Shown: positions 1 through 8,325 of the stretch, piece by piece
Position numbering within the stretch: position 1 is the stretch's first letter
Layout of the letters: the number at the start of each line of letters is the position of its first letter
NCBI RefSeq assembly: GCF_000344805.1
Contig: NC_020453.1
Span: forward strand, 6,357,001-6,421,000
DNA: 64,000 nt
Source of the DNA: Bradyrhizobium oligotrophicum S58
GTDB taxonomy: Bacteria; Pseudomonadota; Alphaproteobacteria; Rhizobiales; Xanthobacteraceae
Reading direction: 5' to 3'
Program-made: the position numbers and the translations under genes
The notes under the pieces: model-generated
What the model was told of the DNA's origin: nothing
Database searches by the model: none
What the model saw: the letters and a program-made list of their open reading frames with translations, nothing else

Positions 1-29
1 ATGACGACAACTGCGAGTTTGCCTCATGA
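1..29 (+). CDS. 3' end of an upstream gene (partial)
   Basis: An open frame enters from the left edge and stops with TGA at 27-29, giving only nine codons (DDNCEFAS at the end). The stop overlaps the ATG of the next gene in an ATGA arrangement, as in translationally coupled operons. In related genomes the next gene usually follows a MoxR/DUF58/DUF4159-type gene, so this may be the end of such a gene. Too little is present to identify it. Confidence 0.35.
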
Positions 30-2089
30 ACTACGGCATCGCGTTCACGCCTCTGGTCCCGACGGTCGTGCTGTGGCTCGCGATCGGCGCCATCGTCGTC
101 ATCGCCGCATTGCTGCTGATCGGCCGCTCGCGCTCGGCCTGGATCCGCGTCACCGCGCTGGCTCTGATCGCGCTCGCACTCGCCAATCCGCAGTTCACGC
201 GCGAGGACCGCGAGCCCCTGACCTCGGTCGCCGCCGTCGTCGTCGACAAGAGCCCGAGCCAGAATTTCGGCGACCGCAACAAGCAGACCCAGGCGGCCCA
301 GGAGGCGCTGGTCGACGGCTTGAAGAAGATCAAGGGCCTCGAGGTCCGCGTGGTCGATGCCGGCCAGGCCGATGGCGAGACCGACGGCACGCATTTGTTC
401 GGCGCGCTGACTTCGGCGCTGTCGGATGTCCCGGTCGACCGCGTTGCCGGTGCCTTCCTGATCACCGACGGCCGCGTGCACGACATTCCCGGCAACGTCG
501 CCGCGCTCGGTTTCCAGGCACCGCTGCAGGCCCTGATCACCGGGCAGAAGGCCGAGCGCGACCGCCGTGTCGCAATCACCGCAGCCCCGCGCTTCGGCAT
601 CGTCGGCCAGCCGCAGACGATCAGCTTCCGCCTCGACGACCAGGGCGTCAGCGGCGCCAGCGCCAAGGTCGTGATCCGCCGCGACGGCGAGGTCATCAGC
701 GAACGCACGCTGACCAGCGGTCAGGCCGCCAATGTCGACGTCGACATCAAGCACGAAGGCCAGAACATCGTCGAGATCGAGGCCTCGCCGCTCGACAACG
801 AGCTGACCCTCGTCAACAACCGTGCCGTGGTCTCGATCGACGGCGTGCGCGACAAGCTGCGCGTGCTCTTGGTGTCGGGCGAGCCGCATTCCGGCGAGCG
901 CACCTGGCGCAACCTCTTGAAGTCCGATGCCAGCATCGATCTCGTCCACTTCACCATCCTGCGTCCGCCGGAGAAGCAGGACGGCACGCCGATCAACGAG
1001 CTGTCGCTGATCGCGTTTCCGACCCGTGAGCTGTTCCAGCAGAAGATCAACGAATTCCAGCTGATCATCTTCGACCGCTATGCCCGCCAGGGCGTGCTGC
1101 CGATCGCCTATTTCGACAACATCGCGCGCTATGTCCGGAATGGCGGCGCGGTGCTGGTCTCGGCCGGGCCGGACTACGCCTCCAACACCAGCATCTGGCG
1201 CACCCCGCTCGACTCGGTGCTGCCCGCCGAGCCGGTCGGCGTCACCGAGAAACCGTTCTATGCGCACCTGTCGGACGCCGGCAAACGCCATCCGGTCACA
1301 CGCGGGCTCGAAGGCTCGGCGTCGGAGCCGCCGCATTGGAGCCGCTTCTTCCGCACCGTCGAGACCCGCAATGCGGTCAGCCCGCCGGTGATGACCGGCG
1401 CCGACGGCAAGCCACTGCTGCTGCTGTCGCGCTTCGGCGCCGGCCGGGTCGCGCTGCTGCTGTCCGACCATATCTGGCTATGGGCGCGCGGCTATGAAGG
1501 CGGCGGCCCGCATCTCGACCTGCTCCGGCGGATGTCGCACTGGCTGATGCAGCAGCCTGATCTGGACGAGGAAGCGCTGCGGCTGCAGATCCAGGGCAAG
1601 GATCTCGCCGTCATCCGCCAGACCATGGGCGACACCGTGCCGCCGGTGACCGTCACCTCTCCGTCCGGCACCACGCGCGAGCTCACCCTCGCTCAAGGCG
1701 ATCCCGGCGAATGGCGCGCGACCTTGCCGGCGAGCGAACTCGGCCTGTGGCAGGCCACCGACGGCACCTTGAAGGCGCTGATCAATGTCGGGCCGACAAA
1801 TCCGAAGGAGTTCTCCGAGGTCACCTCGACCACCGAGACGCTGAAGCCGCTGGCGCAGGCGACCGGCGGCGACGCCCGCCGCATCGCGGACGGATCAAGT
1901 ATCGACATGCCCCGCATCGTCCCTGTCCGGTCATCGACGCTGTTCAGCGGCGACGGCTGGATGGGCGTGCGGATGCGCGACGCCAGCGTCGTCAAGGGCG
2001 TCGGCGTGCTGCCGATGTTCGCCGGCGTGATCGGCCTGCTGCTGCTGCTCGGCGCGCTCGCCGCGACCTGGGTGCGCGAGGGGCGCTGA
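26..2089 (+). CDS. Membrane protein with degenerate vWA and glutamine amidotransferase-like domains
   Basis: A 687-residue protein. Two hydrophobic segments lie near residues 9-33 and 38-55, and one C-terminal membrane helix near 660-682, so the large central part is probably periplasmic. The segment after the second helix has a DxSxS motif (D74, S76, S78), as in the metal site of von Willebrand A domains. Around residues 340-400 is a stretch resembling the class I glutamine amidotransferase-like fold that accompanies Bat/aerotolerance-type operons. The start overlaps the preceding stop (ATGA), so it is likely the last gene of a MoxR-type operon. The function is unknown, and no catalytic Cys-His pair was identified. 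Confidence 0.75.
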   Translation: MNYGIAFTPLVPTVVLWLAIGAIVVIAALLLIGRSRSAWIRVTALALIALALANPQFTREDREPLTSVAAVVVDKSPSQNFGDRNKQTQAAQEALVDGLKKIKGLEVRVVDAGQADGETDGTHLFGALTSALSDVPVDRVAGAFLITDGRVHDIPGNVAALGFQAPLQALITGQKAERDRRVAITAAPRFGIVGQPQTISFRLDDQGVSGASAKVVIRRDGEVISERTLTSGQAANVDVDIKHEGQNIVEIEASPLDNELTLVNNRAVVSIDGVRDKLRVLLVSGEPHSGERTWRNLLKSDASIDLVHFTILRPPEKQDGTPINELSLIAFPTRELFQQKINEFQLIIFDRYARQGVLPIAYFDNIARYVRNGGAVLVSAGPDYASNTSIWRTPLDSVLPAEPVGVTEKPFYAHLSDAGKRHPVTRGLEGSASEPPHWSRFFRTVETRNAVSPPVMTGADGKPLLLLSRFGAGRVALLLSDHIWLWARGYEGGGPHLDLLRRMSHWLMQQPDLDEEALRLQIQGKDLAVIRQTMGDTVPPVTVTSPSGTTRELTLAQGDPGEWRATLPASELGLWQATDGTLKALINVGPTNPKEFSEVTSTTETLKPLAQATGGDARRIADGSSIDMPRIVPVRSSTLFSGDGWMGVRMRDASVVKGVGVLPMFAGVIGLLLLLGALAATWVREGR

Positions 2090-2207
2090 GCCGCACGACA
2101 CGGACTCGCACCATACGGTGCGAGCGACGTGGCGCGAAGGGCACAACGGTCCTGATTTCACACGCTGCCGCAGCGCACTGATTGACAGCAGCGAAGCCCC
2201 CCTGCGA

Positions 2208-2222
2208 TGTTACATTGTAACA
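2208..2222. promoter_or_regulatory. Zur-like palindromic operator
   Basis: The sequence TGTTACATTGTAACA is a perfect 6-3-6 inverted repeat. With the preceding A it matches the core of the proteobacterial Zur box (ATGTTA, five-base centre, TAACA). It lies about 26 bases before the GTG of the DUF2946 gene and about 570 bases before a ZnuD-like TonB receptor. Zinc-responsive repression of both genes is inferred from the motif and the neighbours. Confidence 0.6.
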
Positions 2223-2248
2223 AAGGCTGAGCCTCTCAGCCGAACGGG

Positions 2249-2650
2249 GTGGCCGATCGACATGAGCCAAAGCTGGCCATGAGCTGGTTTCGCGCGAACA
2301 TCAAGGATGGCTCGCGGCTGGCGCTGTTCGCGCTGCTGCTGCAGTTCGCGCTCGCCTTCGGCCATGTGCATTGGCTCGCAGCGCAGCCTCAAGACGCCGC
2401 CGGTGTCACGGCGCAGCAGCTTAGCACCAGATCCTCACCCGCTGATCAGGATGGGGATCAGCAGCCGGCAGCGGATTATTGCGCCATCTGCGCCGTCATG
2501 GCGATGGCGCAATCGCTGCTGCTGTCGCCCGCGCCGGTTCTCACTCTTCCCGACGCGGTCGCATTTCGCCTGCCCGATGCGATCGCCGTCACCATGGCGG
2601 CTGTCGCCGTCAGCACGGCGTTCCAGCCGCGCGCCCCTCCCCTCGCCTGA
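2249..2650 (+). CDS. DUF2946 family protein
   Basis: A 133-residue protein if the GTG at 2249 is used; an ATG at 2279 would give 123 residues beginning MSWFRA and may be the true start. Neither has a strong ribosome site. A hydrophobic segment (about residues 24-45 of the longer form) looks like a signal or anchor. A CAIC cysteine pair sits in the middle, followed by a hydrophobic C-terminal part. DUF2946 proteins are small and often precede TonB-dependent receptors for metals; a role in metal handling is inferred. A Zur-like palindrome lies just upstream, and the receptor gene starts about 140 bases downstream, so the two are probably co-transcribed. Confidence 0.7.
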   Translation: MADRHEPKLAMSWFRANIKDGSRLALFALLLQFALAFGHVHWLAAQPQDAAGVTAQQLSTRSSPADQDGDQQPAADYCAICAVMAMAQSLLLSPAPVLTLPDAVAFRLPDAIAVTMAAVAVSTAFQPRAPPLA

Positions 2651-2790
2651 TCTGAGCCGCTCGACATGCTGAACCGCTGTGCTCACGCGCGCAGCGGCAG
2701 CGTTCAGGAATGGATCCGTCGCGAGCCGACGGCAGGCGCATCCCACCAGCAACGAAAGACGTGGGACGCCTGATCAGGATCAGGAATGGA

Positions 2791-5136
2791 ATGATGTTGG
2801 CGAGAGCTTTGATGTCGGGCTGCAGCGTCGCAGCCATGTTGTGCGTTTTCAGCGCGTCCGCGCGCGCTGATGATCCGAAGCCGGCCGCGGAACTGCCCGA
2901 GGTCAACGTCACCGCGCCGAGCCCGATCCGCGCCCGCAAGCCGGTGGTGCCGCGGCCCAACCCCGGCCCGCGCGTCGCGCGCAGCGGGCCCCGTGCGCCG
3001 GCGCCGGCGCGCGAGGCGCAATCAGCACCGCCGCCCCCGCAGCAGGGCGTGACGCCGATCGTCACCGATCAGTTCGCGACCGTCACCGTGGTCCCGAACG
3101 AGGAGATCCGCCGCGCAGGCGCCGCCACGCTCGGCGACCTTCTGAATTCGAAGCCCGGCATCACCGGATCGAGCTTCGCGCCGGGCGCCTCGAGCCGGCC
3201 GATCATTCGCGGCCTCGACGTCAACCGCGTCGGCATCGTCGAGAACGGCATCGGCGGCGGCGGCGCCTCCGATCTCGGCGAGGATCACTTCGTGCCGATC
3301 GATCCGCTGACGAGCGACCAGATCGAGGTCGTCCGCGGCCCGGCGGCGCTGCGCTACGGCTCGACGTCGATCGGCGGCGTCGTCAGCGCCACCAACAATC
3401 GCATTCCGCAGGCGCTGCCAACCTGCTCGACCGCGCCGTTCCAGACCTATGGCTTGCCGGCGAGCGCGCCCGCCGCAGGCGGCGCGCCCTGCGTCACCGC
3501 GGAGACGCGCACCTCGTTCAACTCGGTCGATAGCGGCGTCGAAGGCGGCGTGCTGCTCGATGCCGGCGGCGGCAATTTTGCGCTTCACGCCGATGCCTAT
3601 GGCCGCAAGACCGGCGACTATGCGATCCCCGGTTATCCCTATCTGTTCGATCAGACCCGCCCGGTGAATGGCCGCCAGCCCAACTCGGCGGTGCAGAATG
3701 ATGGCGCCTCGATCGGCGGCAGCTATTTCTTCTCAGGCGGCTTCATCGGCGCTGCGATCACGCAGACCGACGCGCTCTACCACATCCCCGGCATCGACGG
3801 CGCCGACAGTCGGACGCGGATCGACGCGCACCAGACCAAGATCACCGCCAAAGGCGAGTATCGTCCTGACTCCGCGGCGATCGACGCCATCCGGTTCTGG
3901 GCCGGCGCCACCGACTATCGTCACAACGAGATCGGCCTTGCCGACACGGCCGATCCGACCACGGACGGCGTACGCCAGACCTTCACCAACCGCGAGCAGG
4001 AAGCGCGCGTCGAAATGCAGATGATGCCGGTCAATCTGCGCTTCGCGACGCTGACGACCGCCTACGGCGTGCAGGCCGGGCACCAGGAGCTGAATGCGCC
4101 GAGCCCCGATAATCCCGGCTCGGTGTTCAACGGCCTGTTCGGCCCCAACACCAACAACCGGGTCGCGGGCTACGTGTTCAACGAGTTCGCCTTCACACCG
4201 ACGACCAAGGCGCAGATCGCCGGCCGCATCGAGCACGTGTCGCTGAATGGCTCGACGCCGAACTTCCCGGTCGACTACCTGCCGGACGGCACGCCGCAGG
4301 CGAACATCGCACGCAATCCGTCGTACACGCCGAAGAGCGCCAGCGTTGGCCTGTTGCAGAACCTGCCGGGCGACCTCGTTGCGAGCGTCACGGCGCAATA
4401 TGTCGAGCGCGCCCCGAAGGCGGCCGAGCTGTTCTCGCGCGGCGGCCATGATGCGACGGCGACCTTCGACATCGGCAATCCGAACTTGACGCTCGAGACG
4501 GCCAAGACGGTGGAGGCCGGCCTGCGCAAGGCCACCGGTCCATTCCGCTTCGAGGCCACCGCCTACTACACGCAGTTCAGCAACTTCATCTATCGGCGGC
4601 TGACCGGCGTGATGTGCGATGGCGACTTCGCCTCTTGCGGCACCACCGGCACTGAGCTGAACCAGGCGGTCTACTCGCAGCGCAACGCGCTGTTCCGCGG
4701 CTTCGAGTTCCAGAGCCAGTACGACGTTGCCCAGCTCGGCAGCGGCATCTGGGGCATCGAGAACCAGTTCGACGTCGTGCGCGCCACCTTCCCCGACGGC
4801 ACCAACGTGCCGCGCATTCCGCCGATGCGCGTCGGCGGCGGCCTGTTCTGGCGCGACGCCAACTGGCTCACCCGCATCAACCTGCTGCACGCCTTCGCGC
4901 AGAACGACATCGCACCGATCGCGGAGACGCCGACGCCGGGCTACAATCTGCTGAAGGCGGAGGTCAGCTACCGGACCAAGCTCGATCCGAACATGTTCGG
5001 CGCGCACGAGATGCTGGTCGGCATGGTCGGCAACAATCTGCTGAACGAGAAGATCCGCAACTCGGTATCCTATACCAAGGACGAGGTGCTGCTGCCCGGC
5101 ATCGGCGTGCGGATCTTTGCCAACCTGAAGTTCTGA
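2791..5136 (+). CDS. TonB-dependent outer-membrane receptor, ZnuD-like
   Basis: The chosen ATG at 2791 has AGGA a few bases upstream and opens directly with a signal peptide (MMLARALMSG to SASARA); the frame extends back to 2710. The mature protein (781 residues with leader) has a Pro-rich linker after a TonB-box-like stretch (LPEVNVTAP), a plug domain, and a 22-strand-type barrel ending in Phe (NLKF). The plug carries DLGEDHFVPIDPL followed by VVRGPAALRYG, closely resembling the zinc receptor ZnuD, where DHAVPVDPL precedes the same motif. Together with the upstream Zur-like site this supports zinc, or zinc-complex, uptake. Energy would come from TonB-ExbBD, encoded near 51.5-53.6 kb. The substrate is inferred; other metals are possible. 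Confidence 0.82.
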   Translation: MMLARALMSGCSVAAMLCVFSASARADDPKPAAELPEVNVTAPSPIRARKPVVPRPNPGPRVARSGPRAPAPAREAQSAPPPPQQGVTPIVTDQFATVTVVPNEEIRRAGAATLGDLLNSKPGITGSSFAPGASSRPIIRGLDVNRVGIVENGIGGGGASDLGEDHFVPIDPLTSDQIEVVRGPAALRYGSTSIGGVVSATNNRIPQALPTCSTAPFQTYGLPASAPAAGGAPCVTAETRTSFNSVDSGVEGGVLLDAGGGNFALHADAYGRKTGDYAIPGYPYLFDQTRPVNGRQPNSAVQNDGASIGGSYFFSGGFIGAAITQTDALYHIPGIDGADSRTRIDAHQTKITAKGEYRPDSAAIDAIRFWAGATDYRHNEIGLADTADPTTDGVRQTFTNREQEARVEMQMMPVNLRFATLTTAYGVQAGHQELNAPSPDNPGSVFNGLFGPNTNNRVAGYVFNEFAFTPTTKAQIAGRIEHVSLNGSTPNFPVDYLPDGTPQANIARNPSYTPKSASVGLLQNLPGDLVASVTAQYVERAPKAAELFSRGGHDATATFDIGNPNLTLETAKTVEAGLRKATGPFRFEATAYYTQFSNFIYRRLTGVMCDGDFASCGTTGTELNQAVYSQRNALFRGFEFQSQYDVAQLGSGIWGIENQFDVVRATFPDGTNVPRIPPMRVGGGLFWRDANWLTRINLLHAFAQNDIAPIAETPTPGYNLLKAEVSYRTKLDPNMFGAHEMLVGMVGNNLLNEKIRNSVSYTKDEVLLPGIGVRIFANLKF

Positions 5137-5183
5137 TCGGAAACTCAGGACGCAGGAGGCCTCCTGCCTGCGTCCCCTCCTCA

Positions 5184-5264
5184 GTCGTTGCGAGGAGCGA
5201 AGCGACGAAGCAATCCAGACCTCCATCGGGACTCTGGATTGCTTCGCTTCGCTCGCAATGACGG
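5184..5264. repeat. REP-like palindromic repeat, copy 1
   Basis: An imperfect inverted repeat whose arms contain GAAGCAATCCAGA and its complement TCTGGATTGCTTC, ending GCTCGCAATGACGG. Closely related copies lie at about 17517-17594 and 55478-55552, always between genes. It can form a long hairpin after the receptor gene and may act as a terminator or mRNA stabiliser. This left arm is the most diverged of the three copies. Confidence 0.8.
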
Positions 5265-5280
5265 AGAACTCTTAGGCCAT

Positions 5281-5363
5281 GTAGCCCGGATGAGCGCAGC
5301 GACATCCGGGTTCACCGACACATCGCGTGAGACCCCGGATATCGCTGCGCTCATCCGGGCTAC
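5281..5363. repeat. Palindromic intergenic repeat, GTAGCCCGGATGAGC type
   Basis: The outer arms GTAGCCCGGATGAGCGCAGC and GCTGCGCTCATCCGGGCTAC are perfect inverted complements of 20 bases, enclosing about 43 bases with a second short inverted match (CATCCGGG/CCCCGGAT). It directly follows the previous repeat. Only one copy occurs in the window, but its sequence is of a type I recall as dispersed in Bradyrhizobium genomes. Confidence 0.75.
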
Positions 5364-5385
5364 AAATCCGCAGTGACGGATGAGG

Positions 5386-5898
5386 TCAGCGCGCGTAATC
5401 CCAATCGGGCCGGATCTCACCCGAGACGCCTTCGAACGCGCCCTCGACCAGATCGTTCACCAGCAGGCGATTGTAATCGACCGGGCCCGGCATGGTCGCC
5501 CTGCCCTTCGGCACCGGCTTGAAGCCGACGCGCGCATAATAAGCGGCATCGCCGACCAGCAGGACGAAGCGGTGGCCTTGCGCCTTCGCATCCGCGACCG
5601 AGCGCTCCATCAGCATGCGGCCGATGCCGTGCTTGCGGAACGGCGGCTCGACGGTCAGCGGTCCCAGCATCAGCGCCTTGGTGTCGCCGACGCAGATCGG
5701 CAGTTGCCGCACCGAGCCGACCAGCAAGGTGCCGATATGCGCCGTGAACGACAATTCGAGCAGATGGTGGACGTGCTCGCGCAGCCGGTAGGCGCTCAGC
5801 ACGAATCGGCCAGGGCCGAAGGTGCGCTCATGCAGCCGCTCGATCGCCTGCGCGTCGCCCGGCTTTTCCGCGGATATCGTAATGGAGAGGTCACTCAT
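5386..5898 (-). CDS. GNAT family N-acetyltransferase
   Basis: A 170-residue protein from the ATG at 5898 (MSDLSITISAEKPGDAQAIE); the frame remains open to 6039, but the extra N-terminus is Pro/Arg-rich and unlike the family. The GNAT core is visible: a strand leading to LGPLTVEPPFRKHGIGRML, where R/Q-x-x-G-x-G/A binds the acetyl-CoA pyrophosphate, then FVLLVGDAAYYARVGFKP, a typical YhbS-like C-terminal motif. The acceptor is unknown. It is transcribed alone, away from the eut genes, and converges with the repeat-rich end of the receptor gene. Confidence 0.82.
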   Translation of the reverse strand: MSDLSITISAEKPGDAQAIERLHERTFGPGRFVLSAYRLREHVHHLLELSFTAHIGTLLVGSVRQLPICVGDTKALMLGPLTVEPPFRKHGIGRMLMERSVADAKAQGHRFVLLVGDAAYYARVGFKPVPKGRATMPGPVDYNRLLVNDLVEGAFEGVSGEIRPDWDYAR

Positions 5899-6145
5899 GT
5901 GGGGTGGCGGGATAGCATCCTGGAGCGGCGCGGTCCATGGCATGGCTCGCCCCGGTTCAAGAACCTCGTTCGCCCGTTTTGCCATGCTGAAATAATGAGC
6001 ATCAGCCCGGCTTGACCGAAGATTGTGCTGAGATGTCAAGTTTCCCGAACTGACCTGAATTAACCTGCCCCCAGGTCACGAGCGCTGCAGTCGCCACCGC
6101 AGCCTTGCGGACCGCCCATAGGCAGCACGAGTGGCTAGGTCGAGC

Positions 6146-7546
6146 ATGACGGGTGCGTTCAGGTCGCGCCATCGCGGCGAAACTCATGTATTCGGCGATC
6201 TCAAGACGCTGATGGCCTGTGCCTCCCCACGCCGCTCAGGCGATGAGCTGGCAGGTGTTGCAGCCGCCAGCGCGACACGGCGAGTGGCGGCGCGGATGGC
6301 GCTGGCCGACGTGCCGCTGCGGCGCTTTCTCGACGAGCCGCTGATTCCCTATGAGAGCGACGAGGTCACGCGCCTCATCCTCGACAGCCACGATGCTGCC
6401 GCATTCGCACCCGTCGCCGCGCTGACGGTCGGTGAGCTGCGCGAATGGCTGATGTCGTGGGAGGCCGATGCCGAGCGGCTGGCCGCGCTCGCCCCTGGCC
6501 TCACGCCGGAAATGGTGGCCGCGGTATCCAAGCTCTGCGGCAATGGCGACCTCATTGCGATTGCCGCCAAATGCCGGGTCGTGACGCGTTTCCGCTCCAC
6601 CATCGGCCTGCACGGGCGGCTGGCGTCGCGGCTGCAGCCGAACGATCCGACCGACGATCCGCTGGCGATTGCGGCCGGCACGCTCGACGGGCTGCTGTAC
6701 GGCATGGGCGATGCCGTGATCGGCATCAACCCGGCGACCGACAATGTCGACGCCTGCATCCGCCTGCTCACGATGCTCGATCAGCTCAGGCTGAAATTCG
6801 AGGTACCAACGCAGTCCTGCGTGCTGAGCCATGTCACGACCTCGATCCAGGCCATCGAGAAGGGCGCGCCACTCGATCTCGTGTTCCAGTCGATCGCCGG
6901 TACCGAGGCTGCCAATGCCGGCTTCGGCGTGACGCTCGCGGTGCTGGCGGAGGCGCAGGACGCTGCCTTGTCGCTGAAGCGCGGCACGGTCGGCAACAAC
7001 GTGATGTATTTCGAGACCGGCCAGGGCGCGGCGCTGTCCGCGGACGCCCATCACGGCCTCGATCAGCAGACGGTCGAGGCGCGGGCCTATGCGGTGGCGC
7101 GCGCCTTCTCCCCGCTGCTGGTCAACACCGTGGTCGGATTCATCGGTCCGGAATATCTCTACGACGCGAAGGAGATCATCCGTGCGGGCCTCGAGGATCA
7201 TTTCTGCGCCAAGCTGCTCGGCGTGCCCATGGGCTGCGACGTCTGCTACACCAACCACGCCGAGGCCGATCAGGACGACATGGACGATCTGGCGCTGCTG
7301 CTGGCAGTGGCCAACGTCAACTTCCTGATCGCGGTGCCCGGCGCCGACGACATCATGCTCAATTATCAGAGCCTGTCGCATCACGACGTGATGCGGCTGC
7401 GGCATGTACTCGGCCGCCGGCCCGCGCCGGAGTTCGAGGCCTGGCTGGCAGGCATGGGCCTGCTCGACGACAGCGGCCGCGTGCCGCCGCTGCCCGGCAG
7501 CGCACCGGCCGTGGCCCGGCTGATCGGCCAGGGAGCGCGCCCATGA
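6146..7546 (+). CDS. eutB: Ethanolamine ammonia-lyase large subunit
   Basis: Catalytic subunit of the adenosylcobalamin-dependent lyase (EC 4.3.1.7) that converts ethanolamine to acetaldehyde and ammonia. The 466 residues from the ATG at 6146 align with the whole family length; a GTG at 6131 is also possible. Family landmarks seen include FGDLKTLMACASPRRSGD near the N-terminus, the glycine-rich GMGDAVIGINPATDN stretch (about 186-200) and the late GCDVCYTNHAEADQDD segment. The stop overlaps the eutC start by four bases. The following genes are eutC and a permease, so the locus encodes uptake and cleavage. No eutA reactivase or microcompartment shell gene is nearby. Confidence 0.95.
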   Translation: MTGAFRSRHRGETHVFGDLKTLMACASPRRSGDELAGVAAASATRRVAARMALADVPLRRFLDEPLIPYESDEVTRLILDSHDAAAFAPVAALTVGELREWLMSWEADAERLAALAPGLTPEMVAAVSKLCGNGDLIAIAAKCRVVTRFRSTIGLHGRLASRLQPNDPTDDPLAIAAGTLDGLLYGMGDAVIGINPATDNVDACIRLLTMLDQLRLKFEVPTQSCVLSHVTTSIQAIEKGAPLDLVFQSIAGTEAANAGFGVTLAVLAEAQDAALSLKRGTVGNNVMYFETGQGAALSADAHHGLDQQTVEARAYAVARAFSPLLVNTVVGFIGPEYLYDAKEIIRAGLEDHFCAKLLGVPMGCDVCYTNHAEADQDDMDDLALLLAVANVNFLIAVPGADDIMLNYQSLSHHDVMRLRHVLGRRPAPEFEAWLAGMGLLDDSGRVPPLPGSAPAVARLIGQGARP

Positions 7547-8325
7547 GGGACGATGCGCTCGAGATGCTGCGCCGGATGACGCGCGCCCGCGTCGCGCTCG
7601 GCCGCTCCGGCGACGGGCTGCCGACCGCAGCGAAGCTCGAATTCCAGATGGCGCATGCGCTGGCGCGCGATGCCGTATGGGGCAAAGTCGATTTCGACGG
7701 CATCGCAGCCGCGCTCACGCCGCGCGAGGTGATCAAGGTCGCGAGCGCAGCGCCGGACCGTGCCAGCTATCTGCGCCGGCCCGACCTTGGCCGCCGCCTT
7801 GCCGCGGGCGAAGCGTCCAGGTTGCCACCGGGTCCGTTCGATCTCGTCTTCGTCATTGCCGACGGGCTCTCCGCCGATGCGGTCGAAGGCCATGCGGCTG
7901 ACGTGGTGATCGCGACCGAGGCGCGGCTGTCGGGCCTGACGATCGGCCCGGTCGTGCTCGCCTCGCAGGCGCGCGTGGCGCTGGGCGACGATGTCGGTGC
8001 CGCCATGGGAGCCGGGCTGGTCGCGGTCATGATCGGCGAGCGTCCGGGGCTGTCGGCGGCCGACTCGCTTGGCGTCTATCTCTCGCTCGATCCAGCTCCC
8101 GGCCTGCGCGACAGCGCCCGCAACTGCATCTCCAACATTCACGGTCACGGCCTGTCCGCGGAGCGCGCCGCCGACAAGCTGGCCTGGCTGGTGCGCGAAG
8201 CGCTGCGCACCGGCGTCACCGGCATCGGACTCAAGGAGGCGGCGCCGGACGCCGCGCTCGCGACGACACAAGCGACGACACAGATCACCCATCACAAACC
8301 GACAGGAGCGCGTGACCATGAGTAG
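7543..8325 (+). CDS. eutC: Ethanolamine ammonia-lyase small subunit
   Basis: A 260-residue small subunit that with EutB forms the cobalamin-binding enzyme. Recognisable family segments are GRSGDGLPT (20-28), the IADGLSA motif (about 105-111) and a RNCISNIH stretch toward the C-terminus. Its ATG at 7543 overlaps the eutB stop (ATGA), indicating translational coupling and matched subunit dosage. The last codons run over the start of the permease gene by eight bases. The tail (about 25 residues, rich in Ala/Thr/His) goes beyond the conserved domain and looks unconstrained. Confidence 0.94.
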   Translation: MRDDALEMLRRMTRARVALGRSGDGLPTAAKLEFQMAHALARDAVWGKVDFDGIAAALTPREVIKVASAAPDRASYLRRPDLGRRLAAGEASRLPPGPFDLVFVIADGLSADAVEGHAADVVIATEARLSGLTIGPVVLASQARVALGDDVGAAMGAGLVAVMIGERPGLSAADSLGVYLSLDPAPGLRDSARNCISNIHGHGLSAERAADKLAWLVREALRTGVTGIGLKEAAPDAALATTQATTQITHHKPTGARDHE

